64,000 bases of DNA from Acetobacteraceae bacterium (GCA_004843165.1 CP039459.1:623501-687500); one strand, 5' to 3'. Counted from the first letter of the stretch, positions 36,976-46,179 are shown. Numbers and translations: made by a program. The notes: generated by a model from the sequence alone, not told the origin.

Positions 36976-38034
36976 ATGTCCCATTCCCCTGCCTCCTCTC
37001 CTGCTTCCTCCTCTTTTGACGCCGCAAAACATTATGATGTTGCCATTATCGGAGCTGGGCCTTCAGGACTTTTTGCCGGATTTCAATGTGGCATGCTGGG
37101 CATGAATGCGATTATTATTGATGCGCTTTCTCATATTGGCGGGCAATGTTCTGCCCTTTATCCTGAAAAACCCATCTATGATATTCCTGCCTGCCCCGGC
37201 ATTCTTGCAGAGGATTTGATTCAAAATCTCGCAAAACAAAGTGAAAATTTTGATATAACCTATTTACTCAAACGCAAGGCTGTCGCTCTCGAAGGGAGTG
37301 TCGGAGACCTCACACTTCTGACCGATCTTGGCGAAAAAATACAGGCAAAATCTATCATCATTGCAGCAGGCCCCGGTGCCTTTGGCCCCAACCGTCCACC
37401 GCTCGCCAATATTGAAAATTTCGAAGAAAAAGGCGCTGTCCATTATTCCGTACGCAATACAGCCCTTTTTGAAGATTCCTCCATCGTGATTGCCGGCGGC
37501 GGTGATTCCGCACTAGATTGGGCACTCGCACTGGCGGAAAAAGCGAAGAAAATTTACCTCGTTCACCGCAGAGATAAATTCAGAGGCCACCAAGCCACTC
37601 TTGACCTCATCGAAGAAAAAATCGCTCTTGGGAAAATTGAAAAAATCACCCCTTTCCAGCTTTCTGCTTTAGAGGGTGAGGCGAACAAGCTTAAAGCTGT
37701 TATGGTGAAATCCTTAGATGATGAAACGAAAATGCTTGAAGCTAATCATCTTTTAGCCTTTTTCGGCCTTTCCTCAGACCTCAAAGCCCTGCAAGACTGG
37801 GAAATTGGCGCTGAAAAAACCAGCATTCCTGTTGACCCTTTCACGATGCAAACCAAACGCACAGGTGTCTTTGCGATCGGGGACGTGGCCAAATGTCCGG
37901 GGAAAGTAAAACTTATTGTACAAGGCTTTGCAGAAGCCGCTTTGGCCGCCCGTGAAGCGTGGAAAGCCATCCATCCGGATCAAGCCCTGCATCTGGAACA
38001 TTCCACCAGCCAGTTTGACACGAAAAAGAAATAA
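36976..38034 (+). CDS. Ferredoxin/flavodoxin-NADP+ reductase, thioredoxin-reductase-like
   Basis: A 352-residue FAD and NADPH oxidoreductase. The FAD-binding motif is VAIIGAGPSGLFAGFQCGML, then LSHIGGQCSALYPEKPIYDIP. The NADPH domain has IVIAGGGDSALDWALALAEKA with VHRRDKFRGH. The C-terminus carries FAIGDVAKCPGKVKLIVQGFAEAA. The redox CxxC of thioredoxin reductase is absent, which marks the TrxR-like ferredoxin reductase (YumC-type) subgroup. A Ser/Ala-rich tail of about 20 residues precedes the core. Divergent from tsaE. Confidence 0.9.
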   Translation: MSHSPASSPASSSFDAAKHYDVAIIGAGPSGLFAGFQCGMLGMNAIIIDALSHIGGQCSALYPEKPIYDIPACPGILAEDLIQNLAKQSENFDITYLLKRKAVALEGSVGDLTLLTDLGEKIQAKSIIIAAGPGAFGPNRPPLANIENFEEKGAVHYSVRNTALFEDSSIVIAGGGDSALDWALALAEKAKKIYLVHRRDKFRGHQATLDLIEEKIALGKIEKITPFQLSALEGEANKLKAVMVKSLDDETKMLEANHLLAFFGLSSDLKALQDWEIGAEKTSIPVDPFTMQTKRTGVFAIGDVAKCPGKVKLIVQGFAEAALAAREAWKAIHPDQALHLEHSTSQFDTKKK

Positions 38035-38050
38035 AAGGCACTAAAGGCAC

Positions 38051-38572
38051 ATGAGCGTTTCCAAAACTATCCGCCCAGCGCAGGAAAAAGACCTGCCTGA
38101 AATTCTAGCCATTTACAATGATGCGATCTGTACCACCAATGCGGTTTATACGGAAACGCAAACCACGCTTGAGGAACGCAAAGCATGGTTTTTGCGCCAG
38201 CAAGAAGCCGGATTTCCAATCTTCGTTGCAATAACAGGCAGGAATGATCAAGAAAAAATTGCCGGTTTTGGTACCTTCGGGCAATTCCGCCCATGGGCCG
38301 GCTTTAAATATAGTGTGGAACATTCCCTCTATATTAACAGGGCGTTTCAAGGACAAGGATTCGGCGGACTGATCCTGAATAGACTTTTGGAAGAAGCGGT
38401 TAAAATGAAGCTTCACCTCATGGTCGCCGGCATTGATTCCGGCAATAAAGCCTCTATCCGATTGCATGAGAAATTTGGTTTTACCTCTGTTGGTCTTCTC
38501 AAAGAGGCAGGCTATAAAAACGGCCAATGGCTGGATCTAAATTTTATGCAGAAAATGCTCACAGTGCGGTAA
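38051..38572 (+). CDS. GNAT N-acetyltransferase, phosphinothricin-acetyltransferase-like
   Basis: A 173-residue acetyl-CoA dependent GNAT enzyme starting 16 bases after the reductase. IRPAQEKDLPEILAIYNDAI and VYTETQTTLEERKAWF resemble the PAT/YncA group. The acetyl-CoA site is INRAFQGQGFGGLILNRLLEE, and the end is LHEKFGFTSVGLLKEAGYKNG. YncA-type members acetylate methionine analogues or phosphinothricin; the true substrate is unknown. Confidence 0.88.
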   Translation: MSVSKTIRPAQEKDLPEILAIYNDAICTTNAVYTETQTTLEERKAWFLRQQEAGFPIFVAITGRNDQEKIAGFGTFGQFRPWAGFKYSVEHSLYINRAFQGQGFGGLILNRLLEEAVKMKLHLMVAGIDSGNKASIRLHEKFGFTSVGLLKEAGYKNGQWLDLNFMQKMLTVR

Positions 38573-38602
38573 GAATCCTTTCCTAAAAACGAAAAGGATT
38601 CT
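38572..38602. terminator. Terminator between convergent genes
   Basis: AGAATCCTTT (38572-38581) pairs with AAAGGATTCT (38593-38602), followed on the plus strand by CGCTTTTA. Confidence 0.75.
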
Positions 38603-38607
38603 CGCTT

Positions 38608-39036
38608 TTAGGCTTTTTCAGGGCGTGTTTGTGCCAAAGATTTTAAATTATCCTCTGTGACTACCGGCGCACGGGAATCACTGACTTCTCCGAGAGGCAC
38701 ATCCTCTTGCAATTCCGGCAATATTTTTTCAGGGGCATCTTCAAATTTTGTCTCAAAAGGCAACTGCTTTTCGCCATATTTACGCTTTAACAGACAGTAT
38801 CCTGCATAGGCCACGGCTGTTAAGAAAATAAAAGCGGAGAGGCTTTTGAAATTTTGCTGGCGTTTTTTATGATGACGCTGCCGCTCGACCTCTGCCAACA
38901 CAGTTGACATAGCCCGTCCCCCCGGTACTTCACTCAAAAGGGCATCCAATGCTATTTTTGAAAGCTCACCCTGATTTTTTTTGAGATGTTTTTTCACGAT
39001 CTTCTTAATTTTACGCTTATTTTTGAAAATAGACAT
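38608..39036 (-). CDS. Small membrane protein (142 aa)
   Basis: A strongly basic N-terminus (MSIFKNKRKIKKIVKKHLKK), one transmembrane helix at about residues 66-83 (LSAFIFLTAVAYAGYCLL), then an acidic, proline-containing tail. GAGGAAAAGAAT precedes ATG. No known domain. Same strand as, and next to, another small basic membrane protein at 39139; both have the helix followed by KRK/RRRK. Confidence 0.6.
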   Translation of the reverse strand: MSIFKNKRKIKKIVKKHLKKNQGELSKIALDALLSEVPGGRAMSTVLAEVERQRHHKKRQQNFKSLSAFIFLTAVAYAGYCLLKRKYGEKQLPFETKFEDAPEKILPELQEDVPLGEVSDSRAPVVTEDNLKSLAQTRPEKA

Positions 39037-39083
39037 TTTATTCTTTTCCTCAATTACCGCAGATCTATGAAGTACGTCGCCTT

Positions 39084-39114
39084 AAAAGGCAGAAGAAATT
39101 CTCTTCTGCCTTTT
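39084..39114 (-). terminator. Terminator between the two small membrane-protein genes
   Basis: AAAAGGCAGAAGA (39084-39096) pairs with TCTTCTGCCTTTT (39102-39114) around a five-base loop. It follows the 102-residue gene on the minus strand. Confidence 0.8.
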
Positions 39115-39138
39115 AAACCTCTTTTTCAAAAAAGAAGC

Positions 39139-39447
39139 TTATCTCAATGTTTTATTGAGCTTTTTCTTACCTTCTTCGAGCAGAAGGCCTAATTCTGCAT
39201 TAAGTTCTGGCGACAAAATGTCTTTTTTATGCTTACGGCGGCGGGAAATCACTTTTCCACCTTTCACCGCAATAAGTAAAACACCTGCAATGATCAGCGC
39301 CTTTTTCAAATGTTTCAAAAGACCATTACCACCGTGCGCTTTTAATTGTGCTTGTTCAAGCTCAAGCTGTTTTAAACGATTTTCGGCATTGCTCAGAAGT
39401 TCTTTTAATTCTGCAACTTCATTTTCAATTTTTGATTGATCGCTCAT
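39139..39447 (-). CDS. Small coiled-coil membrane protein (102 aa)
   Basis: Residues 5-40 form a coiled coil (IENEVAELKELLSNAENRLK). One transmembrane helix (about 49-64, ALIIAGVLLIAVKGGKV) follows, then a basic patch SRRRKHKK. AAAGGGAAAC precedes ATG. Upstream is a TTGACA box (about 39535) near TATATA. Unknown function; perhaps a membrane-tethered scaffold. Confidence 0.6.
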   Translation of the reverse strand: MSDQSKIENEVAELKELLSNAENRLKQLELEQAQLKAHGGNGLLKHLKKALIIAGVLLIAVKGGKVISRRRKHKKDILSPELNAELGLLLEEGKKKLNKTLR

Positions 39448-39710
39448 CCCGTTTCCCTTTCGTGTTATTAAAGATAAAATTCAAAGCCACTTCCCTTAAA
39501 ATATCTATGATGAAGGGAGAGCTATATATACCTCTTGTCAAATAAAAAGAAAAAAATTCTCTCTTTTCAGAAGATATGATAATTTTCAATCTTCCTTGAT
39601 TGAGGAAATTCTACCACCCCTTATTTTTAGATGCTATTGGTATTGAAGATTCTGCGCTCTATTTTCTTAAAATTGCATAATCTGCCACGAGATAAAAGGC
39701 GCTTTTCCCT

Positions 39711-41915
39711 TTGAAGTCAGCAACCTTTATCCCCTATACCGGCAAAAGTTTTCCACTGGCTTGGCTCTTTGCCCCAACGCCGGAGGCCTTCTTTTTTGCC
39801 TTGAGAACAACGGCTGCGGCCATGCTGGCACTTGGCATCGCTTTTTGGATGGAGCTTGATAGTCCCGGATGGTCCTGTCAAACTGTTTGGCTTGTCTCTC
39901 TTCTGACAAGGGGGGAAAGTATTTCCAAGGCCCGCTGGCGTATCGTTGGGACATTAATGGGTGTCTTAGGCTCCTTTTTTCTTACCGCTATCGTTCCGCA
40001 GCAAGCTTGGCTCATGTTCCCTTTAATGGCATTTTGGCTGGGTCTTTGCAGTGCTATGGCCATTTATTTCAGCCATTTCCGTGCTTATAGCTGGGTTTTA
40101 GCAGGATATACCTGCACCATTATCACCTTTGGTGCCGCACCGAATGCCGATCAATATTTTAATATTGCCATCTCCAGAAGCAGCTACGTCATTATCGGCA
40201 TTCTCTCTGAAATGGCTTTGGCCTGTATTTTTTCCTTTAACTGGGACACAAAATCGCATCACAATATGTGTGATACGCTTTCAGGTCTTTTAACCAGTGC
40301 GACAACCAATATCCGGGACCTCCTCCAAGGCAAACCAAGTGTTATTCCGGCAACACAGGAATTAATGGTGCAGGTAAAGGCCATGGAGGGGAAAAGTAAA
40401 TTTGTCGGGATTGAAACCCAAGGGATTAATCCGCATCTGGATGATCGTGCACGGGATGTCATTGCCAATATTTCTATGCTTTTGGCGCAAATTGTCGATC
40501 TTTCCACCCGTTTGCAAATTTACAAAGAACATCAAATTTCCTTGCCGATTTTTAATAAAATCATTTCGAAAACCCTGCCGATTTTGGAACATATTCCAGA
40601 AGTTTTTGAAGATTCCCGTCTGATCCCCGGCCGTCTTTCAAAATTGGATCAATTACGCAGCTTCTGCCGGCGTGCGGCCCGAAAACTCATTGAAACCAAT
40701 ATTCAAAATCATGTGCCCAGCGATGATGAATCGCTTAATCCGGGGCGAGGCATTGTCGGAGAGGGGGCCCTCTGCCTTGCCTTGGAACGTCTTTTAGATA
40801 AGCTGGAACGCTCTATCGCCAGCTATGTTGCAACCCTCTATCCCGAACGTGGCGATCATTTCCGTTTTTACCTGCCCGATTGGCATGATGGAAGAGAAGG
40901 CTTTAATCACGGGATGCGTTCAGCGCTTGCCGTTCTCATCGCCGCCTTTTTCTTTGAAATCACGGCATGGCCCGAAGGGTTTGTCCTTGTGACCTTTACC
41001 GGTGTTGGCGTAGCCCTGAATTCCGCCAGCGGTGATCCGCTACAGGATCAGAAAGGTGTGATGAATTTCATCAAAGGCGCTGTCGCCGCCTTTATTGCCG
41101 GCTTTTTCCTCGTCATGATCCTCCTCCCCAGCACAAAGATTTTTGAAGGGGTGATTATGACGCTAGGCGGCCTCATGTTTATTGGCGGATTGGCCCGCTA
41201 TTGCCCCCCAATTGCGGGAGCCGCCGCTATTTATGAATTCTTCCTTCCCATTATGATCGGCCTGCATAACCATCGCCTCATGAATGAGATTGAGTTTTAT
41301 AATACCACCAATGCGATGCTTTTCGGGGCTTTTTTAGCGGCGATGACCTTCTCCTCCCTGCCTTTCAAACCTCTGGATAAACAAAAACGTATCTGCGATT
41401 CCATTCGGCGCGCTCTCCGAAAGCTCGCAAAACCCTCCAACAGAATGCCTGCTCTGACTTGGGTTTGGCGGAGTTTGGACCGTGTCATTCTCATCGTTCG
41501 TCAAGAGCAAAGAGGTGAAAATCCCCTTGCCGGTGCCGTGATTGCCAACCTGCTAATGACCCAAACATTAGGCTTGAATATTATCCGTCTGGAAACGCTG
41601 CTTGAAAATGACGAAAATACGCTGCCGCCAAGAGTTGTCCGTTCCATCCATATTTTACTCCACTATCTTGCGGCACGCCCTCAAGTGAATGATGCCGCTA
41701 TTCAGGCCGGATATCTGGCCATTAAAGGCCTTGACCAAGCCATTCGAGATTCAGGGGATTTACCAACAGAATTAGAGCTGATCTACGCCTTGACGGATAT
41801 TCGTCTGATCCTCCATTTAATGCTCAAATATGGCGATTTTCTCAATGACGGCATTATCGTGGAACCTGAATCACAACATATTCGACGAAACTATCTCGCC
41901 AGCTTTGCCAGCTAA
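39711..41915 (+). CDS. FUSC-family transporter (AaeB/YccS-like)
   Basis: A 734-residue inner-membrane protein. Two halves each carry a block of about five or six hydrophobic helices (residues about 25-175 and 395-550). A cytoplasmic region of about 200 residues follows the first and another the second. FFALRTTAAAMLALGIAFWME and RSALAVLIAAFFFEITAWPEG are the paired FUSC repeats. Relatives export aromatic acids such as p-hydroxybenzoate together with an AaeA-type adaptor. The start is TTG with AAAAGG rather far upstream. No aaeA gene is adjacent; a 62-residue membrane protein follows. Confidence 0.85.
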   Translation: MKSATFIPYTGKSFPLAWLFAPTPEAFFFALRTTAAAMLALGIAFWMELDSPGWSCQTVWLVSLLTRGESISKARWRIVGTLMGVLGSFFLTAIVPQQAWLMFPLMAFWLGLCSAMAIYFSHFRAYSWVLAGYTCTIITFGAAPNADQYFNIAISRSSYVIIGILSEMALACIFSFNWDTKSHHNMCDTLSGLLTSATTNIRDLLQGKPSVIPATQELMVQVKAMEGKSKFVGIETQGINPHLDDRARDVIANISMLLAQIVDLSTRLQIYKEHQISLPIFNKIISKTLPILEHIPEVFEDSRLIPGRLSKLDQLRSFCRRAARKLIETNIQNHVPSDDESLNPGRGIVGEGALCLALERLLDKLERSIASYVATLYPERGDHFRFYLPDWHDGREGFNHGMRSALAVLIAAFFFEITAWPEGFVLVTFTGVGVALNSASGDPLQDQKGVMNFIKGAVAAFIAGFFLVMILLPSTKIFEGVIMTLGGLMFIGGLARYCPPIAGAAAIYEFFLPIMIGLHNHRLMNEIEFYNTTNAMLFGAFLAAMTFSSLPFKPLDKQKRICDSIRRALRKLAKPSNRMPALTWVWRSLDRVILIVRQEQRGENPLAGAVIANLLMTQTLGLNIIRLETLLENDENTLPPRVVRSIHILLHYLAARPQVNDAAIQAGYLAIKGLDQAIRDSGDLPTELELIYALTDIRLILHLMLKYGDFLNDGIIVEPESQHIRRNYLASFAS

Positions 41916-42053
41916 GCACCAAAATCTATGAAAAGCTTTTAAAGGCAAAAAGAAACAATCGAAAACAAAATGAAATCCCTTATTTAGTTTTCCCTTGAAA
42001 ATAAACTATAATCTCAGGACTGCAAAAAAAATGGGCTTTCTTCTGGAGGTATT

Positions 42054-42242
42054 ATGATTGAGTTTATTGAAGATCACTGGTTGGCCATTATTGGTGTTTT
42101 ACTCCTCATTGGCGCTTTATCCTGCGGATTTGTGCTGATCGGGGTTGTTTGGGGCGGTATGATGCTGCTCAAAGCCATGACGGGCTTTCTCCTTTTGACA
42201 GGACTTGCCTGCATTGCCATTAAAGTTTTATCGGAGAGATAA
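42054..42242 (+). CDS. Small two-helix membrane protein (62 aa)
   Basis: CTGGAGG lies five bases before ATG. Almost the whole protein is hydrophobic: helices at about residues 9-33 and 36-57, ending KVLSER. Its size and place after the FUSC gene recall AaeX-type small membrane partners of aromatic-acid efflux, but I see no clear sequence match. Confidence 0.6.
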   Translation: MIEFIEDHWLAIIGVLLLIGALSCGFVLIGVVWGGMMLLKAMTGFLLLTGLACIAIKVLSER

Positions 42243-42262
42243 CTTCTTCTCCTCTAAAAGAA

Positions 42263-42295
42263 AAAAGGCGGCAATTATGCAAATCGCCGCCTTTT
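42263..42295. terminator. Bidirectional terminator
   Basis: AAAAGGCGGC (42263-42272) pairs with GCCGCCTTTT (42286-42295), followed by CTTTA; it separates the convergent 62-residue gene and the lipoprotein at 42328. Confidence 0.85.
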
Positions 42296-42327
42296 CTTTA
42301 CCGTATTTTCCTATTTTACAAAGAGAT

Positions 42328-42855
42328 TTATTTCCCCTTTGCGGTACTCTTTTCCAGTGAGACGTTCGGGGCGGAAAAAGTATTATTTGTAAAAGAAGCT
42401 TGATAAAAATCAGGCAGGCTTTTCTGCTTTTGCCCGTCCTCTAATTGCGACAACGTCATTTGCAGCGGTGTATGATAAGTCCATGCCGCACCATCAAGTA
42501 AATCGACCCCAAAAGCAGCCGCACCAGGGACAATCCCGGCAAAGAACCACGCAAAATCAATCCAAACAGGGCCGTTTAAATGCGATTTTTGCTCTAATCC
42601 CGCTATCTCATAGCCTGTTTTCACACAGTTAATCGCAATTTTTTCTTTGCTTCGGCTAAGATTAATTTCCTGTGGGGTCACAAAATTGTTTCTAAGCTTT
42701 CCCCCTTGATAGAGGCGACATTTTGCCCCCTCTGGATCTGTTTGAACTGTAATATTTTTATCTGTGCCCGCAACGATTGACGCACAACCGGAAAGGGAGG
42801 TTGCGATCAGCAAAAAAGTCGCAGATAGGGGCGTAAAAAATCTCTTCATTTTCAT
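42328..42855 (-). CDS. PEGA-like lipoprotein, paralog 1 (175 aa)
   Basis: Signal peptide with lipobox SGCAS (Cys about residue 24). The mature domain starts IVAGTDKNITVQTDPEGAKC and continues RLYQGGKL, TPQEINLSRSKEKIAINCVK, in the pattern of PEGA-like surface domains in which a tag-like carbohydrate- or peptidoglycan-facing role is suspected. A hydrophobic stretch (FAWFFAGIVPGAAAFGVDLL) follows. Two closer paralogs lie at 43488 and 44008; this one is the most divergent. Confidence 0.7.
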   Translation of the reverse strand: MKMKRFFTPLSATFLLIATSLSGCASIVAGTDKNITVQTDPEGAKCRLYQGGKLRNNFVTPQEINLSRSKEKIAINCVKTGYEIAGLEQKSHLNGPVWIDFAWFFAGIVPGAAAFGVDLLDGAAWTYHTPLQMTLSQLEDGQKQKSLPDFYQASFTNNTFSAPNVSLEKSTAKGK

Positions 42856-43077
42856 CTTTCAGCAAAATAGCAGCCGTTAAGGGTGGTCTCTCTTTTATCT
42901 TTGCCCGTTTCAAAGGGTCAATAAACGATGTCTATTTGATTATTTTTCTGTCTTAAGGAAGCTGATTAAAGATAAAAATCTTATGCTTTTTTCACTTCTC
43001 ATCTTGGCAAAGGCTCCTGCGCTACTCATATCTTTTATGATGCAGATTCGTCTGATAACCAAAAAGGTATTAAAAAA

Positions 43078-43344
43078 ATGAAAACAAAGCATAAAACGCT
43101 CCATATCGTGCCTTATCCGCCGCTTCATACAAATAAATCCTTTAGACATTACGAAGTACGCCCAGGCTTTAAAAAACCGATGGCGACAGCGCCAACACTG
43201 AAAGAAGCCGCAGAATACGCTTTTCAACGTGTTGACAATATTCATGTTTCCCGTGTGAAACATACAAGACCAGATCCAAATAATCCGTCCCATTGGCGTA
43301 AATATACGCCCAAAGAGATTAACGAGCTCAAAGGCGCAGAATAA
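43078..43344 (+). CDS. Hypothetical small basic protein (88 aa)
   Basis: An 88-residue basic protein, HIVPYPPLHTNKSFRHYEVRPG then TAPTLKEAAEYAFQRVDN, with the outline of DUF2188-type proteins (His-Val-Pro start, T-x-x-E-A helix); that match is tentative. AAGG lies ten bases before ATG. It sits on the opposite strand among the three lipoprotein paralogs. Confidence 0.55.
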   Translation: MKTKHKTLHIVPYPPLHTNKSFRHYEVRPGFKKPMATAPTLKEAAEYAFQRVDNIHVSRVKHTRPDPNNPSHWRKYTPKEINELKGAE

Positions 43345-43361
43345 AAAGCCCCCTAAAAAAT

Positions 43362-43391
43362 AAAGGCAGAGATTTTTTCTCTGCCTTTTTT
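43362..43391 (+). terminator. Rho-independent terminator
   Basis: AAAGGCAGAGA (43362-43372) pairs with TCTCTGCCTTT (43378-43388) and continues in a T-run; it ends the 88-residue gene. Confidence 0.9.
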
Positions 43392-43487
43392 AATCACGAA
43401 TGCCAGTGAAAACGGATTAAAATAATCAACGCAAGAAGCACAGAAATAACCTTTTTCTATTGCCCCCTCTCCCCCGGCAGATAAGAT

Positions 43488-43997
43488 TTAAGCAGAGGGT
43501 TTTTTAAAATGATCTGGCAGTTCTTCATTCACACTACCCTTTTCCAGCTTGACAAAATCAACCGAAAGATATTTCGGATAGCCATAGGCCGACTGGTGCG
43601 CAAGATCATATGCCGCACCACCGGCAAAAATACCTGAAGCTGGGATAAAGGCCGAAAGCGAAGCCAAGGATGCTAAAAACCAGCCCGTATTTCCAGCATA
43701 AGCGCCTGTTAAATCAGGCTCCCAAACTTGGGTGAAGAGCTTATATCCCGGTTTCGCGCAATTTAAAATAAGATCCAGCTCACTGCTTCTTGGTAAAGTG
43801 AGACGATGCGGTGTCTCGAATGTTTTTTGCAACTGTCCACCCTGATAGATTTTGCATTTGGCCGCTTCAGGTTTGGAATAAACTAAAATTTTTTCCTGAC
43901 TGCCATTCACAGCGGAAGCACAGCCCGAAAGAAAAAACGCAGTGCCGGCCACCCCCATCGTTAAAAATCTCGTACTCTCTTTTTTTAAATTTTTCAT
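43488..43997 (-). CDS. PEGA-like lipoprotein, paralog 2 (169 aa)
   Basis: Signal peptide with lipobox LSGCAS. SAVNGSQEKILVYSKPEAAKC, given here in part, and KIYQGGQLQKTFETPHRL are nearly identical to paralog 3. A Gly/Ala-rich hydrophobic segment (LASLSAFIPASGIFAGGAAY, about 113-132) and YGYPKYLSVDFVKLEKG complete the fold. It starts ten bases after paralog 3 ends, so the two form one transcription unit. Role unknown; envelope location predicted. Confidence 0.75.
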   Translation of the reverse strand: MKNLKKESTRFLTMGVAGTAFFLSGCASAVNGSQEKILVYSKPEAAKCKIYQGGQLQKTFETPHRLTLPRSSELDLILNCAKPGYKLFTQVWEPDLTGAYAGNTGWFLASLASLSAFIPASGIFAGGAAYDLAHQSAYGYPKYLSVDFVKLEKGSVNEELPDHFKKPSA

Positions 43998-44007
43998 TTT
44001 AAAACCT

Positions 44008-44514
44008 TCATGTCAGGTCAGGATTTTTAAAAGTTTCTGGTAAATCTTCTAATGCCTCACCTTTTTTAAGATGACGCAAATCAACATCGATATATTTCGG
44101 ATAACCATAAGCCGATTGATGTTCTGAATCATTGATAGTTGTTGCTGTAAAAGCTCCAAAAATCCACCACGGCACCATCGCAATACCCGTAACCAAAGAG
44201 GCGGCATCCCCGGCAGCTGCATTTTGAACATCCGGCTCCCAGCTTTGGGCCGAGAGGTGATAGCCCGCCTTGACACAATTCAAACGCAAATCCTGCTCAC
44301 GGCTTCTTTGAATCACAAGGCGATGCGGTGTCTCGAAGGCTTTTTGCAATAATCCGCCCTGATAGATTTTACATTTTGCCCCTTCTGGCTTGGAATAGAC
44401 CAGAATTTTTTCCTGACTGCCATTCACGACTGAAGCACAACCTGAAAGCAAGGGTAGCAGACTGAAAAGCGCAAGATTAAGATAATTTACAGTATATTTT
44501 TGAATTTTTATCAT
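44008..44514 (-). CDS. PEGA-like lipoprotein, paralog 3 (168 aa)
   Basis: Signal peptide with lipobox LSGCAS (Cys about residue 26), then VVNGSQEKILVYSKPEGAKC, KIYQGGLLQKAFETPHRLV, NCVKAGYHLSAQSWEPDVQN, a hydrophobic middle and QSAYGYPKYIDVDLRHLKKG. Tandem duplicate of the gene at 43488. Confidence 0.75.
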   Translation of the reverse strand: MIKIQKYTVNYLNLALFSLLPLLSGCASVVNGSQEKILVYSKPEGAKCKIYQGGLLQKAFETPHRLVIQRSREQDLRLNCVKAGYHLSAQSWEPDVQNAAAGDAASLVTGIAMVPWWIFGAFTATTINDSEHQSAYGYPKYIDVDLRHLKKGEALEDLPETFKNPDLT

Positions 44515-44650
44515 TTTTAAAATCTGCTCTTTCCAGCCATATCATACCCAAACAGCATTGAAGAAAAAAAGCGGAAGATCAAGCGTCCAAAACCAAAATT
44601 CCCTGCCTATGACGCAAAGAGCATATTTCATATTCCCAACCTCTTTTTGA

Positions 44651-45739
44651 ATTGAAACAGCGAGAGAATTAGATTCTATCCTCCGAAGAGAAAAATTAGC
44701 GCAGGATTTCAGTCCTGAAGAAGAAAATATTCCTGCCGGCGAACATGGCGGCGGACGCTGGACGGCTCAAGGCGCACATCTTGATTTAAATACGCCGGAA
44801 GACCCTCAGCACCCTTCCCGCAGCAAAGCCTTGTACCATGTTGATCCGCAAGGGCAGGAGCATCTGCAAATCATCGGGCAGAAAAAAGCAGAAGCACAAG
44901 CTGCAAATTCTCTTTTTGATCCTTTGTTAGAAAAATCCCTTCCCCTTGAGAACAGGGAAGCACATTTCCGAAAAGCGTTACATGAACGTATTGATAGCGT
45001 CAATGAGACGATTTATCAGGCTTTACCGCCAAAAATTTCAGATTTTCTACGGACTTTAGAACCTGTTCTCGGCAAGCCTACAGAATATCCCTTATGGTTT
45101 CCCGGGCTGGATGCGGTCAATTTTTTACGGATCGCTTTTAAAACCCCTCTTGCTTTAAAGCTCGGAACAGAGTTTACCGAAGAAGCCTTTCGAACCCTCA
45201 TTAAAAAATTCCCTGAATTTACCAAAGGGGAGAATGCCGCCCTTGTAGGGCTTTCCCGAAAGGCACTTCATGAAAATGAAGAAAAAATTCTTACAGAATT
45301 ACACAGTTTTTCTTTAAAAGGAACAAAACCTCTCGAAAAACGCAATCAAATTCACATAAGAAGTTATGAAAAAGGCCATGCAGAAATAAAACATGGTAAC
45401 GCCAAAAATGAAATAAAAAGACGAAAAACACAGCCCAACATCGAAAATTCAAGCCATTTTTTAAATACAAAAACAATGAACAAGCTTGCCGCTAAAATCG
45501 TTTGGGAAAACCAAACTAAAATTAAACGAGCACTAAAAGAAGCTCAGATTACAAAAGCAAGTAAAGAAGCAACTATTCATATTGATATATCTAGTAAACG
45601 TATTATTGGCTACATGACAAAAAGAAATGATACACGGCTAGAAGAACCTTTACCCTTAAACAAAATACGCATCGTACTACGTCAGAACAATGCAAAACAT
45701 GGCGGTATTGAGATCCTAACAACGTACCCAATTCCTTAA
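44651..45739 (+). pseudogene. 5'-truncated RNase A-like (CdiA-CT type) toxin gene
   Basis: The frame is open from 44651 but has no usual start until TTG 44831. The codons before that TTG are clearly protein-like (EENIPAGEHGGGRWTAQGA), a Gly-rich linker motif typical of phage head/portal tails and polymorphic-toxin carriers, so the 5' carrier part has been lost. The C-terminal 120 residues carry the bacterial RNase A-like toxin outline known from CdiA-CT: GHAEIKHGN, SSHFLNTKTMNKLAAKIV, then IIGYMTKR, KIRIVLRQNN and the end EILTTYPIP. TTG 44831 might still give a 302-residue product. The immunity gene follows after 18 bases. Confidence 0.75.
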
Positions 45740-45757
45740 CAAAATAAGAGAATATAG

Positions 45758-46141
45758 ATGAAAAAAAAATATCCTAACTTATCTTACCTCATGTACGATT
45801 ATTTTAATTTAAAATTTACCTATGAGGAAAAATCCCCTGAAGATCTCATTCAAAAATTCACAACCACGGAAAACATAGAAACGATAAAAAATACTCTTGA
45901 AGAAATAGATTCTTTTCTAAGGACAAAACCGACAGAAAAAGAATGTCATTTATGGTTGAGTTCTCTAGAAAATAACTGTGCTTTTCGCCATTACAATTTT
46001 ACGGCATTAGGATGGATTAAACATCTCCAATCAAAAATACTCAAAGCTTTTCAGCAAAGAACGGCAATCATAGAAGATTTAAAACGAAAGTCAGAAAAAT
46101 TCTGGGCTAATCAAAAAAACATCAAGCCGAAAAAAGGATAA
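45758..46141 (+). CDS. CdiI-type contact-dependent inhibition immunity protein
   Basis: A 127-residue acidic-then-basic helical protein with the outline of the CdiI_2 immunity family: YPNLSYLMYDYFNLKFTYEE, SFLRTKPTEKECHLWLSS and FRHYNFTALGWIKHLQSKI. Such proteins neutralise CdiA-CT nucleases, and the location 18 bases after the RNase A-like toxin domain fits a cognate pair. The C-terminal SEKFWANQKNIKPKKG is shared with the broken second copy at 46180. Intact frame. Confidence 0.75.
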   Translation: MKKKYPNLSYLMYDYFNLKFTYEEKSPEDLIQKFTTTENIETIKNTLEEIDSFLRTKPTEKECHLWLSSLENNCAFRHYNFTALGWIKHLQSKILKAFQQRTAIIEDLKRKSEKFWANQKNIKPKKG

Positions 46142-46179
46142 TGACTATATTTCCGGTTCCTTAGCTTAAAGGAGATATT

